From Oscillospiraceae bacterium (GTDB taxonomy: Bacteria; Bacillota; Clostridia; UBA1381; UBA9506), in NCBI GenBank assembly GCA_015068555.1, contig SVKI01000004.1, forward strand, positions 1 to 64,000: 64,000 bases of DNA, written 5' to 3'. The notes under the pieces are model-generated. The model was not told the origin of the DNA and did not search any database. It saw only the letters and a program-made list of their open reading frames with translations. Both the position numbers and the translations under genes were made by a program. Each line of letters begins with the position of its first letter. The stretch's first letter is position 1. Shown here piece by piece: positions 34,924 through 45,377 of this stretch.

Positions 34924-35715
34924 TTATTCGACATGTGCAATCACATGTTTTGGACAATTCTCTATACATGCGTTACAGTTGGTACACATCGTATAACTAA
35001 TCGTTGCCAGGTGTTTCGATACACGAATCACATCTTCCGGACAGTGTTTTGCGCAAAGTCCGCACCCTATGCAACCGATTTTGCAGATATCCTTCATGGC
35101 GCTGCCCTTGTCATGCGAACGGCAGTTTATAAAGGTTTTCGCCTCAACCGGCACAAGTTCTATCAGTTCACGCGGACAAGCCGTAACACAGGCGCCACAG
35201 CCCACGCAGTTTGAATTGTCTACAACGGCCACGCCATCACAAACGGAAATAGCATGAAAGGCGCAAGCTGCTACACAACTTCCATATCCCATGCAGCCGT
35301 ACATACAAGCTTTGTCACCGCCACCGCATTGTGCGGCCGACACGCAATCATAAATACCCGTATAAGTACCTTTTTTCGCAGCCTGTTCACAGGTGCCGCT
35401 ACAAAATACATGTGCAACCTTAGCCTCATTTTTTACCAGCTTTTTCCCCAGAAGTTCTGCAATTCGGGCGGCGTTTTCCTGCTTGAGGGCGGCACACATG
35501 CCAATCTCTGCAGTTCCGTTTAACAAGGCTTCTGTCATGGCTGCGCATCCGGCAAGACCACAACCGCCGCAATTGGCACCTGGCAAAAGTTCTAAGACAA
35601 CTTCGGCTCGTTCGTCTGTTTCAACCTTGAAAATCTTGGCCGCCACACCTAAAAGGGCTCCAAACACAGCACCCAGCCCACCCAAAACAACGACCGGCAA
35701 CAACAACTTCAGCAA
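34924..35715 (-). CDS. rnfB: Rnf complex subunit B (iron-sulfur protein)
   Basis: RnfB takes electrons from ferredoxin into the Na+/H+-pumping Rnf complex. N-terminal membrane helix (LPVVVLGGLGAVFGALLG), then the Fe4S4 domain ANCGGCGLAGC near 48. A cysteine-rich middle (ACMYGCMGYGSCVAAC) is followed by further ferredoxin motifs (CVGCGACVTACP, CIGCGLCAKHCP, CTNCNACIENCP). GGAGGTG 8 bases upstream supports TTG 35715, giving a family-like N-terminus and 263 residues. The track ATG (35730) overlaps the rnfA stop (TAATG) and remains possible. Longer than proteobacterial RnfB because of extra clusters, as in acetogens. Confidence 0.92.
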   Translation of the reverse strand: MLKLLLPVVVLGGLGAVFGALLGVAAKIFKVETDERAEVVLELLPGANCGGCGLAGCAAMTEALLNGTAEIGMCAALKQENAARIAELLGKKLVKNEAKVAHVFCSGTCEQAAKKGTYTGIYDCVSAAQCGGGDKACMYGCMGYGSCVAACAFHAISVCDGVAVVDNSNCVGCGACVTACPRELIELVPVEAKTFINCRSHDKGSAMKDICKIGCIGCGLCAKHCPEDVIRVSKHLATISYTMCTNCNACIENCPKHVIAHVE

Positions 35716-35729
35716 TCCACACACCTCCA

Positions 35730-36311
35730 TTAGAAAGAAAGCCCCTGAAAACCTAAAAACGCCATCGCAAGTATCCCTGCTGCAAGAAGCGCAATGGGAA
35801 AGCCCTGCAATGCTTTGGGAATATCGGCCGCCGCCAACCGTTCACGCACACCGGCAAAAAGCACGATTGCCACCAAAAACGACAGACCGGCAGAAAAGCC
35901 GTACACAACAGCCTGAATAAAATCAAAACCTTCTGTTATATTCAAAATAGCAACACCCAACACCGCACAGTTCGTTGTGATTAAGGGCAGGTAAATGCCA
36001 AGGGCATTATAAAGGCCGGGCGACATTTTCTGCAAAACCATTTCTACGAATTGTACAAGCACAGCAATCACTAAAATAAAAGATACTGTTTGCATATACT
36101 CCATGGCAAACGGTACCAGCACAAAGTATTGCACAAGCCAGGTGATGGCAGAAGCCACCGTCATAACAAAGGTAACGGCAAGGCTCATCCCAACTGCCGT
36201 TTGCACCTGCTTAGAAACACCCAAAAAGGGACAACAGCCCAAAAATTTACACAACACAAAATTATCTGCTAAAATTGTTGTGATACAAAGTAAAAGGAGT
36301 TCAGTTATCAT
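35730..36311 (-). CDS. rnfA: Rnf complex subunit A
   Basis: Integral membrane subunit, 193 residues with six predicted helices. The family motif NFVLCKFLGCCPFLGVSK near 17 is strong. The cysteine in the half-helix of RnfA and RnfE is known to coordinate an intramembrane Fe-S cluster. It overlaps rnfE by 11 bases, indicating translational coupling, and its stop meets the rnfB start region. Confidence 0.96.
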   Translation of the reverse strand: MITELLLLCITTILADNFVLCKFLGCCPFLGVSKQVQTAVGMSLAVTFVMTVASAITWLVQYFVLVPFAMEYMQTVSFILVIAVLVQFVEMVLQKMSPGLYNALGIYLPLITTNCAVLGVAILNITEGFDFIQAVVYGFSAGLSFLVAIVLFAGVRERLAAADIPKALQGFPIALLAAGILAMAFLGFQGLSF

Positions 36312-36915
36312 GATGCATTCTCTCCTTTCTCTTTTGCATCATCCATTGAATTAAGCCAATCATCAGGCCCAACACAATGAAAGCGCCGGGTGGCAAAATG
36401 AGCATAGTGGCCGGCATAAAGCTTGCACCAAAAACAGGTACACCCAGTATTGTTCCAGCGCCAAGCAGCTCACGAACAGCAGAAATAACCGTCAGAGCAA
36501 ATGTAAAGCCAAGACCCATGCCCAAGCCATCAAGAGCCGATGCACAAACCGTATTCCTTGAGGCAAAGGCCTCTGCACGCGCCAGAATAATACAATTAAC
36601 TACAATCAGCGGAATAAAAAGTCCCAATGAGCGGCTTACCGCAGGTGCATACGCCTTAAGAAGCATTTCAATCACCGAGACAAAACCGGCAATCACAACA
36701 ATATAAGAAGCGATTCGGATCTTATTGGGAATCCATTTGCGAATGAGAGAAATGACAATATTAGAGCCGATCAAAACAGCTGTTGCTGATAACCCCATAC
36801 CCAAACCATTACTGACACTCGTGGTCACGGCCAAGGTTGGGCACATACCCAAAAGCTGCACAAAGGTAGGGTTTTCTTTTAAAAGACCTTTGGAAAATTC
36901 CTTCCATGCACTCAT
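36301..36915 (-). CDS. rnfE: Rnf complex subunit E
   Basis: Membrane subunit homologous to RnfA, 204 residues from ATG 36915. FVQLLGMCPTLAVTTS near 18 is the paralogous counterpart of the RnfA half-helix with its cysteine, and GLGMGLGFTFAL lies further on. The start overlaps the rnfG stop (ATGA). AAGGAG lies about 9 bases upstream, too close for the track's GTG at 36924. Neighbour order C-D-G-E-A-B is the classical Rnf order. Confidence 0.96.
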   Translation of the reverse strand: MSAWKEFSKGLLKENPTFVQLLGMCPTLAVTTSVSNGLGMGLSATAVLIGSNIVISLIRKWIPNKIRIASYIVVIAGFVSVIEMLLKAYAPAVSRSLGLFIPLIVVNCIILARAEAFASRNTVCASALDGLGMGLGFTFALTVISAVRELLGAGTILGVPVFGASFMPATMLILPPGAFIVLGLMIGLIQWMMQKRKERMHHDN

Positions 36916-37493
36916 TTTGCCCACTCTCCTTCCAAAAGAACCGCTGTATCAAGCGCCGCTTGTATGCCCTTTGTAACCGCTTTGGAAGTCACTGTTGCAC
37001 CGCTCACCGCTGCAATTTCATCCTCCCCCGGTTTTCCATTTTTAATGACGGAAAGCGTTTGACCTATCATTTTGCCAATATATTGCTGCAGAAAGCTTGC
37101 ATCCTGCGCTTTGGATCCAAGCCCGGCCGTTTCTGACATGGACAGAATCTGCACGCCGCAAACCTTGCCGGCTTTTGTGATGCCGACAAGCATTTCAATC
37201 TCTCCGCCGTAGCCAATAGGTTTAACGTTCACACAATAACCAAGCTGTTTGCCGTCTGTTTCACCTATATAAACGGCTGCAACTTCCTCAGAAAAAGAAG
37301 CCTCACCTTCATATACGCTAAATGACTCTGCCTCCTGCAAAACCGCCTTGCGTGCCAGCATCAGTTCCTCTTCTGCTCTTTTTTCTATAATCGGCGCGGT
37401 GATACTGTGAACGGCCGCCAGCACAAACGCAACAATAGCTGTCACCAAAAACAACACCGTAGCTAATACGGGAATTTTTTCACTTTTTTGCAC
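36912..37493 (-). CDS. rnfG: Rnf complex subunit G (FMN-binding)
   Basis: Extracytoplasmic-facing flavoprotein, 193 residues. One N-terminal helix (VLATVLFLVTAIVAFVLAAV) is followed by an FMN-binding domain. The flavinylation motif SGATVTS near 170 carries the threonine that receives FMN by phosphoester bond, a reaction that needs ApbE (not in this window). It starts with GTG 37493 after AAGGAGGAG. Confidence 0.95.
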   Translation of the reverse strand: MQKSEKIPVLATVLFLVTAIVAFVLAAVHSITAPIIEKRAEEELMLARKAVLQEAESFSVYEGEASFSEEVAAVYIGETDGKQLGYCVNVKPIGYGGEIEMLVGITKAGKVCGVQILSMSETAGLGSKAQDASFLQQYIGKMIGQTLSVIKNGKPGEDEIAAVSGATVTSKAVTKGIQAALDTAVLLEGEWAK

Positions 37494-37504
37494 GAAACTC
37501 CTCC

Positions 37505-38482
37505 TTACCTGCGTTTTGCCCGGGCACTAAAACATTTTGGTCTGCACCAGGAATCAATCAATGGTGTGGCAATGTTCATCAGTAAAATACCATAGGTTAC
37601 ACCTTCCGGATAACCGCCAAACCGACGAATCAAAAAGGTCACCAGTCCACAGCCGATACCCATGATAAGCTGTCCTTTGGCGGTCATCGGCGAGGTAACA
37701 TAATCGGTTGCCATAAAAATGGCACCCAAAAGCAAACCGCCACCCAACACCTGGTAGGTAAGACCATCTACGGCACTCATGCTGCCGCGGGTAAACAGAA
37801 ACGATAAAACTGCCACTGTTCCCACAAAGGCAACCGGAATATGCGGCGTAATCACCCGTCGCAGCAAAAGGTACAGGCCTCCAAGTAATAATGCCAAAGC
37901 CGATGTTTCTCCTATACATCCACTGTAGCTACCTAAAAACATCTGTAAAGTCTTGGGCAGTTGCTCGAGCCCTTCGCCGCTTTTAATGATAGAAAGTGGG
38001 GTCGCGGTTGTAACCACATCCGTCATAGCAAAGCCTGTCGTAAACGGTGCCACAAAAGCCGTCATCAAAACAGGCCACGAGGCAAGCAAAAAGGCACGAC
38101 CGGCCATTGCAGGATTAACAAAATTAAACCCAACGCCGCCAAACATCTGCTTCACAATAATAATCGCAAAAAAGGCGCCAATCACAGGTAGCCACCAGGG
38201 CGCCGTCACAGGCAGGTTAAGCCCTAATAAGACGCCGGTAACTGTCGCTGTTAAATCCCCTGTTGTGACCTTTTTACCGAGCATTTTTTGCCATAGATAT
38301 TCAAATCCAACACAGGATGCTACAGAAACAAAAACCAACAGCAAAGCACGCAGACCGAAAAACAAAATCCCGCAAAACAGAGCCGGCACTAACGCAATCA
38401 GCACGTCCAGCATAATACGACTTGTTGTATCGTTATGTCTGATATGTGGCGAAGACGAAACTGATACTTTAAAAACTGTCAT
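37505..38482 (-). CDS. rnfD: Rnf complex subunit D
   Basis: NqrB/RnfD-type membrane subunit, 325 residues. SSPHIRHNDTTSRIM at the N-terminus and FGGVGFNFVNPAMAGRAFLL near 130 are typical. TTATPLSI near 165 is the position of the covalent FMN threonine. The track start overlaps rnfC by 38 bases; ATG 38482, preceded by AAAGGGGTGA, is preferred and lies 7 bases after the rnfC stop. Confidence 0.95.
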   Translation of the reverse strand: MTVFKVSVSSSPHIRHNDTTSRIMLDVLIALVPALFCGILFFGLRALLLVFVSVASCVGFEYLWQKMLGKKVTTGDLTATVTGVLLGLNLPVTAPWWLPVIGAFFAIIIVKQMFGGVGFNFVNPAMAGRAFLLASWPVLMTAFVAPFTTGFAMTDVVTTATPLSIIKSGEGLEQLPKTLQMFLGSYSGCIGETSALALLLGGLYLLLRRVITPHIPVAFVGTVAVLSFLFTRGSMSAVDGLTYQVLGGGLLLGAIFMATDYVTSPMTAKGQLIMGIGCGLVTFLIRRFGGYPEGVTYGILLMNIATPLIDSWCRPKCFSARAKRR

Positions 38483-38489
38483 ATCCGGC

Positions 38490-39821
38490 TCACCCCTTTC
38501 TGGTTTTTTCTGCTTGTTGCTTAGCACGTACGCCTTGCTTCATCCACCTGATAGCCTGCACAAGATGCCGTTTTGAAGGGCAGCTGTATGCACAGCTTCC
38601 GCATTCTATGCAGTCCATGATATGATAGGAGAGCGCGTTTTCGACATCTTTTCTGTAGGCAAAGCTTTGCAGGGCATAAGGCTCTAAAAACATAGGGCAT
38701 GCACGCACACAACGCCCGCAACGAATACAGGCACTTTCTGCCGGCTGATGTGCTTCTTTTTCTGTCAGCACCAAAACCGCCGATGTACCCTTCGTAACCG
38801 GTACGTCAAAAGAATGGGTAGCAATACCCATCATGGGGCCGCCAATTAAAATCTTACCGGCATCTTCTTTAAGGCCGCCGGACTGCTCTACCAAGGCAGA
38901 AAGAGGTGTTCCAATTCTTACAATATAATTAGCCGGCTTGTTCACCGCTCCACCGGCCACTGTAACAATGCGTTGATACAGCGGCATTTTGTCATACACA
39001 GCGCGGCAGATGGAGGCGGCTGTGTCAACATTCAGCACGATGCAACCTACATCAGAAGGCAGCTTGCCTGAGGGAACTACTCTGCCTGTTACAGCATAAA
39101 TCAGGTGCTTTTCAGACCCCTGCGGGTATTTTTTGGCTAACCGTTCAACTGCAATCGGCAAGTCTTTTGACGCCTCTCGAATGGTCTCAATTGCATCGGG
39201 CTTATTCTCCTCAATTGCGATATGTCCCTGTGCATCAGGAAACAGTCTTAACACCGTTACTAAACCTCGGATAACCGTTTCGGGATGTTCTACCATCAGG
39301 CGATGGTCCGAAGTGAGATAAGGCTCGCATTCAGCGCCGTTTATAATGATGTGTTCTATCTTAGCATCTGGCGGCGGCGATAATTTGATGTGCGTAGGAA
39401 ATCCTGCTCCACCCATGCCCACGATACCGGCCTTTTGAATCACATCTTTAATGGCTTGTGAATCCATTTCGCCCGGATGCATCCTATGTAGCGGTTCACA
39501 AGCCTCGTCCAAGCCATCATTTTCCACCACCAGAGTGGGAACCTTTTGGCCGTCTGCCTGCAGATACAGCGCGATATCCTTCACGCGCCCTGACACTGAG
39601 GCATGAAGAGGCACGCTCGCAAAGGCCTTGCTTTCTGCAATGACCTGGCCTAACAAAACGCGGTCGCCTACTTGCACAGAAGGCTCCAACAGTACTCCAT
39701 TCCTCTGTTGCAGAGTGTAATATAGAAGCTGCGGCACCTCTGCCTGTTGCAAGGATTGAGTCGCCGTCTGTGATTTATAATCCGGCGGATGAATCCCCCG
39801 CCTGAAAGTCAGTTTTGACAT
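38490..39821 (-). CDS. rnfC: Rnf complex subunit C (NADH-binding)
   Basis: Peripheral subunit that exchanges electrons with NAD(H). 443 residues: a biotinyl/lipoyl-like sandwich near the N-terminus, the flavin/NADH site GMGGAGFPTHIKL near 130, an SLBB-like region, and two ferredoxin motifs CIRCGRCVRACP and CIECGSCAYSCPSKRHL near 360-410. GGGGGAA places the start at ATG 39821 rather than the track's 39833. First gene of the operon, with its own promoter. Confidence 0.96.
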   Translation of the reverse strand: MSKLTFRRGIHPPDYKSQTATQSLQQAEVPQLLYYTLQQRNGVLLEPSVQVGDRVLLGQVIAESKAFASVPLHASVSGRVKDIALYLQADGQKVPTLVVENDGLDEACEPLHRMHPGEMDSQAIKDVIQKAGIVGMGGAGFPTHIKLSPPPDAKIEHIIINGAECEPYLTSDHRLMVEHPETVIRGLVTVLRLFPDAQGHIAIEENKPDAIETIREASKDLPIAVERLAKKYPQGSEKHLIYAVTGRVVPSGKLPSDVGCIVLNVDTAASICRAVYDKMPLYQRIVTVAGGAVNKPANYIVRIGTPLSALVEQSGGLKEDAGKILIGGPMMGIATHSFDVPVTKGTSAVLVLTEKEAHQPAESACIRCGRCVRACPMFLEPYALQSFAYRKDVENALSYHIMDCIECGSCAYSCPSKRHLVQAIRWMKQGVRAKQQAEKTRKG

Positions 39822-39869
39822 ATTTTCCCCCATTGGACATGCATAATTTTTGCACTTTTCATAATTTTG

Positions 39870-39898
39870 ATTATAACATAAACAGGCGAAAAAAGCAA
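39870..39898 (-). promoter_or_regulatory. Promoter of the rnf operon
   Basis: Minus-strand TTGCTT, 17-base spacer, TATAAT, about 50 bases before rnfC. Confidence 0.7.
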
Positions 39899-39930
39899 GA
39901 CTCTCACTCTTTTCACCCGTAATTTTTCTC

Positions 39931-41028
39931 TTATTTAAATTGTTCTATACACGTCCGTGTAATCGCGCGCATCTCATCAAACTTCTCTTCAATAGAAAGA
40001 GCAAGTTTCATCTGGCAACGGGCACGTTCTAAGTTATGATGTTCTCTGTGAATTTTAAAATATACATCCCCATCTAAATAGTCGGTTAAGAATCTCGCAC
40101 CTAACTCCAGCGTGATAATACGTACGCCGTGAGGCAGATATTCCAGTTCCTTCTCTGTTAAATATTTACCTGCTTCACGCAAAAAACCGCGAGTAAACTG
40201 CTCATATAAGTTCATATCAAAGGAAACTTTAGATAAATCGGTTTCATCTTCTTCTGCGGTGTTGGCCGCAAAACGAAGAGCATCACCAAAGTCAAGTGCC
40301 ACCCAACCGGGCATAACCGTATCTAAATCTATTACACACAAAGCTTCGTTGGTTGCATCATCAATTAGTATATTATTGACCTTTGTGTCGTTATGCGTAA
40401 CACGCAGAGGAATTTCTCCCTCCTCTGTCAGCTTCACAAGCAAAGAAGCTGCTTCTAACCGTTCCTTGTAGAAGGCAATATCTTCCGAAACACTTTCTGC
40501 TCTGCCGGCCTTATCCTGTCTTGCGGCTTCAAACAGTGCCTCAAAACGCTTAGGCGTATTGTGGAAATCGGGGATAGTTTCATACAGACTGTCCATCGGA
40601 AAGTCAGACAGCATCCTCTGGAACATACCAAATCCGCGACCGGCATTGTAGAGCTGAATCGGGTCTTCTATCACGTCATAGGTCCTGGCATGATCCACAA
40701 AGCCGTACACGCGCCAGCAGGTATCTTCTTCGTCCCGGTACATGGGCTTTCCGTCTTTCGTCAGCACAACACGCAGGCAACCGCGCTCCGTATCTCCCCC
40801 GGCTGCTTCTAACTTGCCGCGGATGTGGTCGGTAACAGCTAAAATATTATCCATCACCTTTTCCGGCTCTTTAAACACAAAGGTGTTAATGGCCTGCAGA
40901 GTATACTGCGCACCGCTTGCCAGTTTAACACGACAGGTATTATTAATATGACCACTGGTCATGGGTTTAATCTCTGCAATTTCATCGGCCAGGTTAAACT
41001 GCGCCAACACTTTTTTTATGTTTTCCAT
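39931..41028 (-). CDS. Phosphotransferase-family sugar kinase, NahK-like
   Basis: Aminoglycoside-phosphotransferase fold, 365 residues. The Brenner-type catalytic loop is VTHNDTKVNNILID near 207 and the metal motif is VIDLDTVMPGWVALDFGD near 228. The HNDTKxNN variant is what I recall for N-acetylhexosamine 1-kinase (NahK), which phosphorylates GlcNAc/GalNAc at C1. No galacto-N-biose phosphorylase or transporter is adjacent; galE lies 20 kb away. GGGGGT precedes the ATG. The exact substrate is uncertain. Confidence 0.8.
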   Translation of the reverse strand: MENIKKVLAQFNLADEIAEIKPMTSGHINNTCRVKLASGAQYTLQAINTFVFKEPEKVMDNILAVTDHIRGKLEAAGGDTERGCLRVVLTKDGKPMYRDEEDTCWRVYGFVDHARTYDVIEDPIQLYNAGRGFGMFQRMLSDFPMDSLYETIPDFHNTPKRFEALFEAARQDKAGRAESVSEDIAFYKERLEAASLLVKLTEEGEIPLRVTHNDTKVNNILIDDATNEALCVIDLDTVMPGWVALDFGDALRFAANTAEEDETDLSKVSFDMNLYEQFTRGFLREAGKYLTEKELEYLPHGVRIITLELGARFLTDYLDGDVYFKIHREHHNLERARCQMKLALSIEEKFDEMRAITRTCIEQFK

Positions 41029-41080
41029 GATGTACCCCCATTGTCTTTGATATCAGCGTATAAATTTCTTTTGTTGTCTC

Positions 41081-41109
41081 ATTATATAATAAACATATGA
41101 AAATATCAA
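41081..41109 (-). promoter_or_regulatory. Promoter of the NahK-like kinase
   Basis: Minus-strand TTGATA, 17-base spacer, TATAAT. It runs back to back with the uvrA promoter. Confidence 0.8.
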
Positions 41110-41130
41110 GAGTTCTCATACAGAAAAGCT

Positions 41131-41159
41131 TTGACATTTAATAAAAAAAAGGATATAAT
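41131..41159 (+). promoter_or_regulatory. Promoter of uvrA
   Basis: Consensus TTGACA, 17-base spacer, TATAAT. No LexA-type (GAAC...GTTC) box was found around it. Confidence 0.88.
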
Positions 41160-41190
41160 ATAAGAACATATGTTTGATAAAAGGAGTCCC

Positions 41191-44022
41191 ATGATGCCAA
41201 CGGATCAAATTTATATCAAAGGTGCCAAAGTGCATAATTTAAAAAATATTGATGTGACCATCCCGCGTGATAAGCTGGTTGTAATTACGGGTCTTTCCGG
41301 TTCCGGTAAATCGTCCCTTGCTTTTGACACGATCTATGCTGAGGGTCAGCGCCGCTATGTGGAATCTCTTTCAGCCTACGCGCGCCAGTTTTTAGGTCAG
41401 ATGGAAAAACCGGATGTGGAACTGATTGAAGGTCTTTCGCCAGCTATTAGTATTGATCAGAAAACCACGAGTAAAAACCCCCGTTCAACCGTGGGAACCG
41501 TAACGGAAATTTATGACTATTTGCGTCTTTTATACGCCCGAGTGGGCGTGCCCCACTGTCCCAAGTGCGGCAAAGAAATTCAAAAACAAAGCATTGACCA
41601 GATGATTGACCAGATTGCCAAGTTGGAAGAAGGCACGCGTTTTCAGGTGCTTGCGCCGGTGATTCGTGGCAAAAAGGGCGAACACCAAAAGTTTTTTGAA
41701 GATGCAAAACGAAGCGGCTTCGTGCGTGTTCGTGTAGATGGTATCATGTACGAACTCTCTGAAAAAATTGTGCCCGAAAAAAACAAAAAGCACACAATTG
41801 AAGTAGTGGTTGACCGTTTGGTTGTGCGCGATGAGTATCAAAAGCGATTGGCCGATTCATTAGAAACCGCATTAGAGCTTGCAGGTGGACTGGTCGTGAT
41901 TGATGTGATCGGTCAGGAAGAACTTCTCTTTAGCGAAAACTACGCCTGCGATGATTGCGGCATCAGTTTAGAAGAGCTGGCACCCCGCACCTTCTCCTTT
42001 AACAGTCCGTTCGGCGCCTGCCCGCACTGTGCCGGCTTGGGCCATCAGATGAAAATCGACCCTGACCTGATTTTAGACTATGATAAATCCATATCAGAAG
42101 GCGGCATTTTAGCCTCCGGCTGGGGAACTGTCAATAACAACGACAGCATCTCAAATATGTATATCACCGCTTTAGCGGAAGAATATGATTTTTCTTTAGA
42201 TACCAAAATCGGCGACCTACCGGCTGATGTTCTCGATGTTATTCTGTATGGTACTCGTGGCGAAAAACTGCAGCTTTCCTATAACCGCTCCTACGGTACA
42301 GCCTCCTACCGCGCCGCCTTTGAGGGTATAGTAAATAATTTGGAGCGCCGCTATAACGAAACAAATAATGAGCTGTTAAAAGCAGAATACGAAAAGATTA
42401 TGAGTTTTAAGGCTTGTCCGGCCTGTCATGGCAAGCGTTTAAAGCCGGAGCCTTTGGCTGTTACGGTCGGCGGTCTTAATATTTGGGAGCTTACGCAGTT
42501 ATCCATCAGGGATACGGTCGATTTTTTTGCTTCCTTGTCGCTTTCTGTGCGAGATATGTCTATCGCCCGGTTAATTTTAAAAGAAATCAATGCCCGTTTG
42601 GGCTTTTTGGTTGATGTAGGGCTTGATTATCTCACCCTGGCCCGCTCCTCCGGTACTTTATCCGGCGGCGAGGCGCAGCGCATCCGCCTGGCCACGCAAA
42701 TTGGTTCCAGCCTGATGGGCGTCCTGTATATTTTAGATGAGCCCTCCATTGGCCTGCATCAGCGAGATAATGATAAATTGCTTGCAACACTTAAGCGTCT
42801 GCGCGATTTGGGCAACACGTTGATTGTGGTGGAACACGATACTGATACCATGTATGCCGCCGACCATATTATTGACATCGGTCCCGGCGCTGGCGTACAC
42901 GGCGGACACGTAATCGCCGAAGGCAATGTAGAAGAGATCAAACAAAACAAAAATTCCATCACGGGCCAATATTTAAGTGGTGTCAAAAGCATTCCCGTCC
43001 CCCAAGGCAGACGGCCGGGTAACGGTCAATACCTCAAAATTTCCGGTGCTGCACAAAACAACCTAAAAAATATCGACGTGGATATTCCCTTAGGTACCTT
43101 CTGCGTTGTCACCGGTGTTTCCGGTTCCGGCAAATCGTCACTTGTTAATGAAATCATTCACAAGCATCTTGCCCGCGAATTAAACCGCGCCCATGTTGTG
43201 GGTGGTGCCGTAAAGCACATCGCCGGCATGGAACATTTAGACAAGGTGATTGATATTGACCAGTCGCCCATAGGCCGCACGCCCCGCTCTAACCCAGCTA
43301 CCTATACCGGCGTTTTCAGTGACATCCGCGATGTTTTTGCCTCTACCACAGAAGCCAAAATCCGTGGGTACAAGCCGGGTCGTTTCAGCTTTAACGTCAA
43401 AGGCGGACGGTGTGAATCCTGTTCCGGTGACGGCATCATTAAAATTGAAATGCATTTTCTGCCCGATATTTATGTGCCCTGCGAGGTTTGTAAAGGAAAG
43501 CGTTATAACCGCGAGACATTGGACATAAAATATAAAGGTAAGAACATCCATGAGGTGCTGGAGATGACGGCCGAAGAAGGTGTTGAGTTCTTTCAGAACC
43601 ATCCCAAAATCAAGCGCAAGCTGGAAACCTTGTGTGATGTGGGTCTTTCCTACATCAAAATCGGTCAACCCTCTACCCAGCTATCCGGCGGTGAAGCACA
43701 ACGCGTAAAGCTTGCCACAGAGCTTTCCCGCAGGGGTACCGGTAAAACCATGTATATTTTAGATGAGCCGACAACAGGCCTGCATACGGCCGATGTGCAT
43801 AAACTGTTGGAGGTTTTGCAGCGCCTGGTGGATGCAGGGAACACAGTCTTGGTGATTGAACATAATTTAGATGTCATTAAAAGTGCCGACCATGTGATTG
43901 ACTTAGGACCCGAAGGTGGCGATGCAGGCGGTGAAATTGTAGCCACCGGCACGCCGGAAGAAATTTGCAACTGCCCCAAATCCTACACCGGTCGATATTT
44001 AAAAAGAGAACTAAACCAATAA
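41191..44022 (+). CDS. uvrA: Excinuclease ABC subunit A
   Basis: Damage-recognition ATPase of nucleotide excision repair. The 943-residue protein has two ABC modules with Walker A sites ([10 protein letters not shown] near 32, [10 protein letters not shown] near 640), signature motifs [12 protein letters not shown] and [12 protein letters not shown], and zinc-binding CxxC pairs (CPKCGK, CDDCG/CPHCAG, CESCSG/CEVCKG). AAGGAG precedes tandem ATGs at 41191 and 41194; either may be used, and the track start 41170 is unlikely. It is separated from uvrB by ispDF and a repeat-rich gap. Confidence 0.97.
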   Translation: MMPTDQIYIKGAKVHNLKNIDVTIPRDKLVVITGLSGSGKSSLAFDTIYAEGQRRYVESLSAYARQFLGQMEKPDVELIEGLSPAISIDQKTTSKNPRSTVGTVTEIYDYLRLLYARVGVPHCPKCGKEIQKQSIDQMIDQIAKLEEGTRFQVLAPVIRGKKGEHQKFFEDAKRSGFVRVRVDGIMYELSEKIVPEKNKKHTIEVVVDRLVVRDEYQKRLADSLETALELAGGLVVIDVIGQEELLFSENYACDDCGISLEELAPRTFSFNSPFGACPHCAGLGHQMKIDPDLILDYDKSISEGGILASGWGTVNNNDSISNMYITALAEEYDFSLDTKIGDLPADVLDVILYGTRGEKLQLSYNRSYGTASYRAAFEGIVNNLERRYNETNNELLKAEYEKIMSFKACPACHGKRLKPEPLAVTVGGLNIWELTQLSIRDTVDFFASLSLSVRDMSIARLILKEINARLGFLVDVGLDYLTLARSSGTLSGGEAQRIRLATQIGSSLMGVLYILDEPSIGLHQRDNDKLLATLKRLRDLGNTLIVVEHDTDTMYAADHIIDIGPGAGVHGGHVIAEGNVEEIKQNKNSITGQYLSGVKSIPVPQGRRPGNGQYLKISGAAQNNLKNIDVDIPLGTFCVVTGVSGSGKSSLVNEIIHKHLARELNRAHVVGGAVKHIAGMEHLDKVIDIDQSPIGRTPRSNPATYTGVFSDIRDVFASTTEAKIRGYKPGRFSFNVKGGRCESCSGDGIIKIEMHFLPDIYVPCEVCKGKRYNRETLDIKYKGKNIHEVLEMTAEEGVEFFQNHPKIKRKLETLCDVGLSYIKIGQPSTQLSGGEAQRVKLATELSRRGTGKTMYILDEPTTGLHTADVHKLLEVLQRLVDAGNTVLVIEHNLDVIKSADHVIDLGPEGGDAGGEIVATGTPEEICNCPKSYTGRYLKRELNQ

Positions 44023-44043
44023 GCTTTCAACAAGAGGTACGAT

Positions 44044-44751
44044 ATGAAACAAAAACATGCTTACGATTGTTTTGTCAGCTGCATTGTGGCCGCAGGCGGA
44101 AGCGGAACGAGAATGCAGGCCGATATAAACAAAATCTTTTTAGACATAAACGACATACCGATTTTAGCGCACACGCTGACGGTTTTAAACAACCATCCGG
44201 AAATTGACGAGCTGATTCTGGTAGCCGCTGAACGTGACATTCCCGGTTGCCGGGACATTCAGGAAGAATTTCATATTGATAAATTGCGTGTTATCAAACG
44301 TGGCGGAAAAACAAGGCAGGAATCCGTACAAAACGGTCTTGCTGAAGTGAGCGACACTGCCTCTATCGTTCTGATTCATGATGCAGCCCGTCCGCTTGTG
44401 ACCGCCAACGTCATCCAAAAGGTGATAGACGGCGTGAAAAAGCACGGTGCTGCAGCTGCCGGCGTCGCCTGCAAGAACACTTTAAAGGTTGTAGACGATG
44501 ACGGATTGATTACCGCCACACCTGACCGCAGCCATCTTTACGAAATTCAAACGCCGCAGGGTTTTAGGCGGGAATTGATTGTGGATGCACACGAGCAGGC
44601 AATAAAAGCCGGAATCATCGGCACAGACGACTGCTTTCTGGTGGAACAGATGCACCACCCTGTCGCCGTTACACAGGGAGACTATCAGAATATTAAAATC
44701 ACCACGCCGGAAGATATTTTGCTGGCAGAACAGATTTTAAACTACCGATAA
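44044..44751 (+). CDS. ispD: 2-C-methyl-D-erythritol 4-phosphate cytidylyltransferase
   Basis: Third step of the MEP isoprenoid pathway: joins CTP and MEP to make CDP-ME. 235 residues with the nucleotide-binding [17 protein letters not shown] near 15, [14 protein letters not shown] near 83, IHDAARPLV near 105 and EIQTPQGF near 165. It is followed 16 bases later by ispF, the step after IspE, a frequent pairing. Start ATG 44044 behind AGAGGT. Confidence 0.96.
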   Translation: MKQKHAYDCFVSCIVAAGGSGTRMQADINKIFLDINDIPILAHTLTVLNNHPEIDELILVAAERDIPGCRDIQEEFHIDKLRVIKRGGKTRQESVQNGLAEVSDTASIVLIHDAARPLVTANVIQKVIDGVKKHGAAAAGVACKNTLKVVDDDGLITATPDRSHLYEIQTPQGFRRELIVDAHEQAIKAGIIGTDDCFLVEQMHHPVAVTQGDYQNIKITTPEDILLAEQILNYR

Positions 44752-44767
44752 GAAAGGAATACAGAGT

Positions 44768-45262
44768 ATGAATGTACGAATTGGTCACGGTTATGACGCA
44801 CACCGTTTTATAGAAGGCAGACCCCTCATACTGGGTGGCGTTCATGTCCCCCATGATACAGGTTTAGACGGCCACTCTGACGCTGACGTGTTGCTACACG
44901 CCATCATGGATGCCATGCTGGGTGCGGCCGCTTTGGGTGACATTGGCAAGCACTTTCCCGATACAGATGAACGCTACAAGGGTGCTGACAGTTTAGAACT
45001 GTTAAAGCACACCGCAAATCTTTTGTTTGAAAAGGGATATGCCCTGCAGAATGTAGACGCCACCGTCATTGCGCAAGCACCCAAGCTGGCACCTTACATA
45101 GAAGAAATGAGAGTGGCCATTGCAGGCGCTGTTCTGGCCCCTGTTTCTTCCGTTTCCGTCAAAGCAACAACAACGGAACATATGGGCTTTGAAGGTCGCG
45201 GAGAAGGAATCAGCTGTCACGCCGTTTGCTTGCTGAAAAATTTTAACACCCCAAGCACCTGA
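44768..45262 (+). CDS. ispF: 2-C-methyl-D-erythritol 2,4-cyclodiphosphate synthase
   Basis: Trimeric enzyme that forms the cyclic diphosphate MEcPP in the MEP pathway. 164 residues; zinc ligands in GHGYDAHRF near 8, [18 protein letters not shown] near 40, and the C-terminal [27 protein letters not shown] precedes the ATG. It ends at a strong hairpin. Confidence 0.97.
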   Translation: MNVRIGHGYDAHRFIEGRPLILGGVHVPHDTGLDGHSDADVLLHAIMDAMLGAAALGDIGKHFPDTDERYKGADSLELLKHTANLLFEKGYALQNVDATVIAQAPKLAPYIEEMRVAIAGAVLAPVSSVSVKATTTEHMGFEGRGEGISCHAVCLLKNFNTPST

Positions 45263-45283
45263 TTACATATTACCTAGTCAAGC

Positions 45284-45328
45284 CACCCCTTACAGGGGTT
45301 TTTACAGGCTTAACCCCTGTAAGGGGTG
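45284..45328 (+). terminator. Terminator after ispF
   Basis: Perfect 17-bp stem CACCCCTTACAGGGGTT / AACCCCTGTAAGGGGTG; each arm is itself nearly palindromic. The T-rich tract GAATTATTTTATT follows. It begins the 830-base non-coding stretch to uvrB. Confidence 0.75.
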
Positions 45329-45377
45329 CTGAATTATTTTATTGCATTACACGCACTGCAACTCGCAAACGGGTAAA

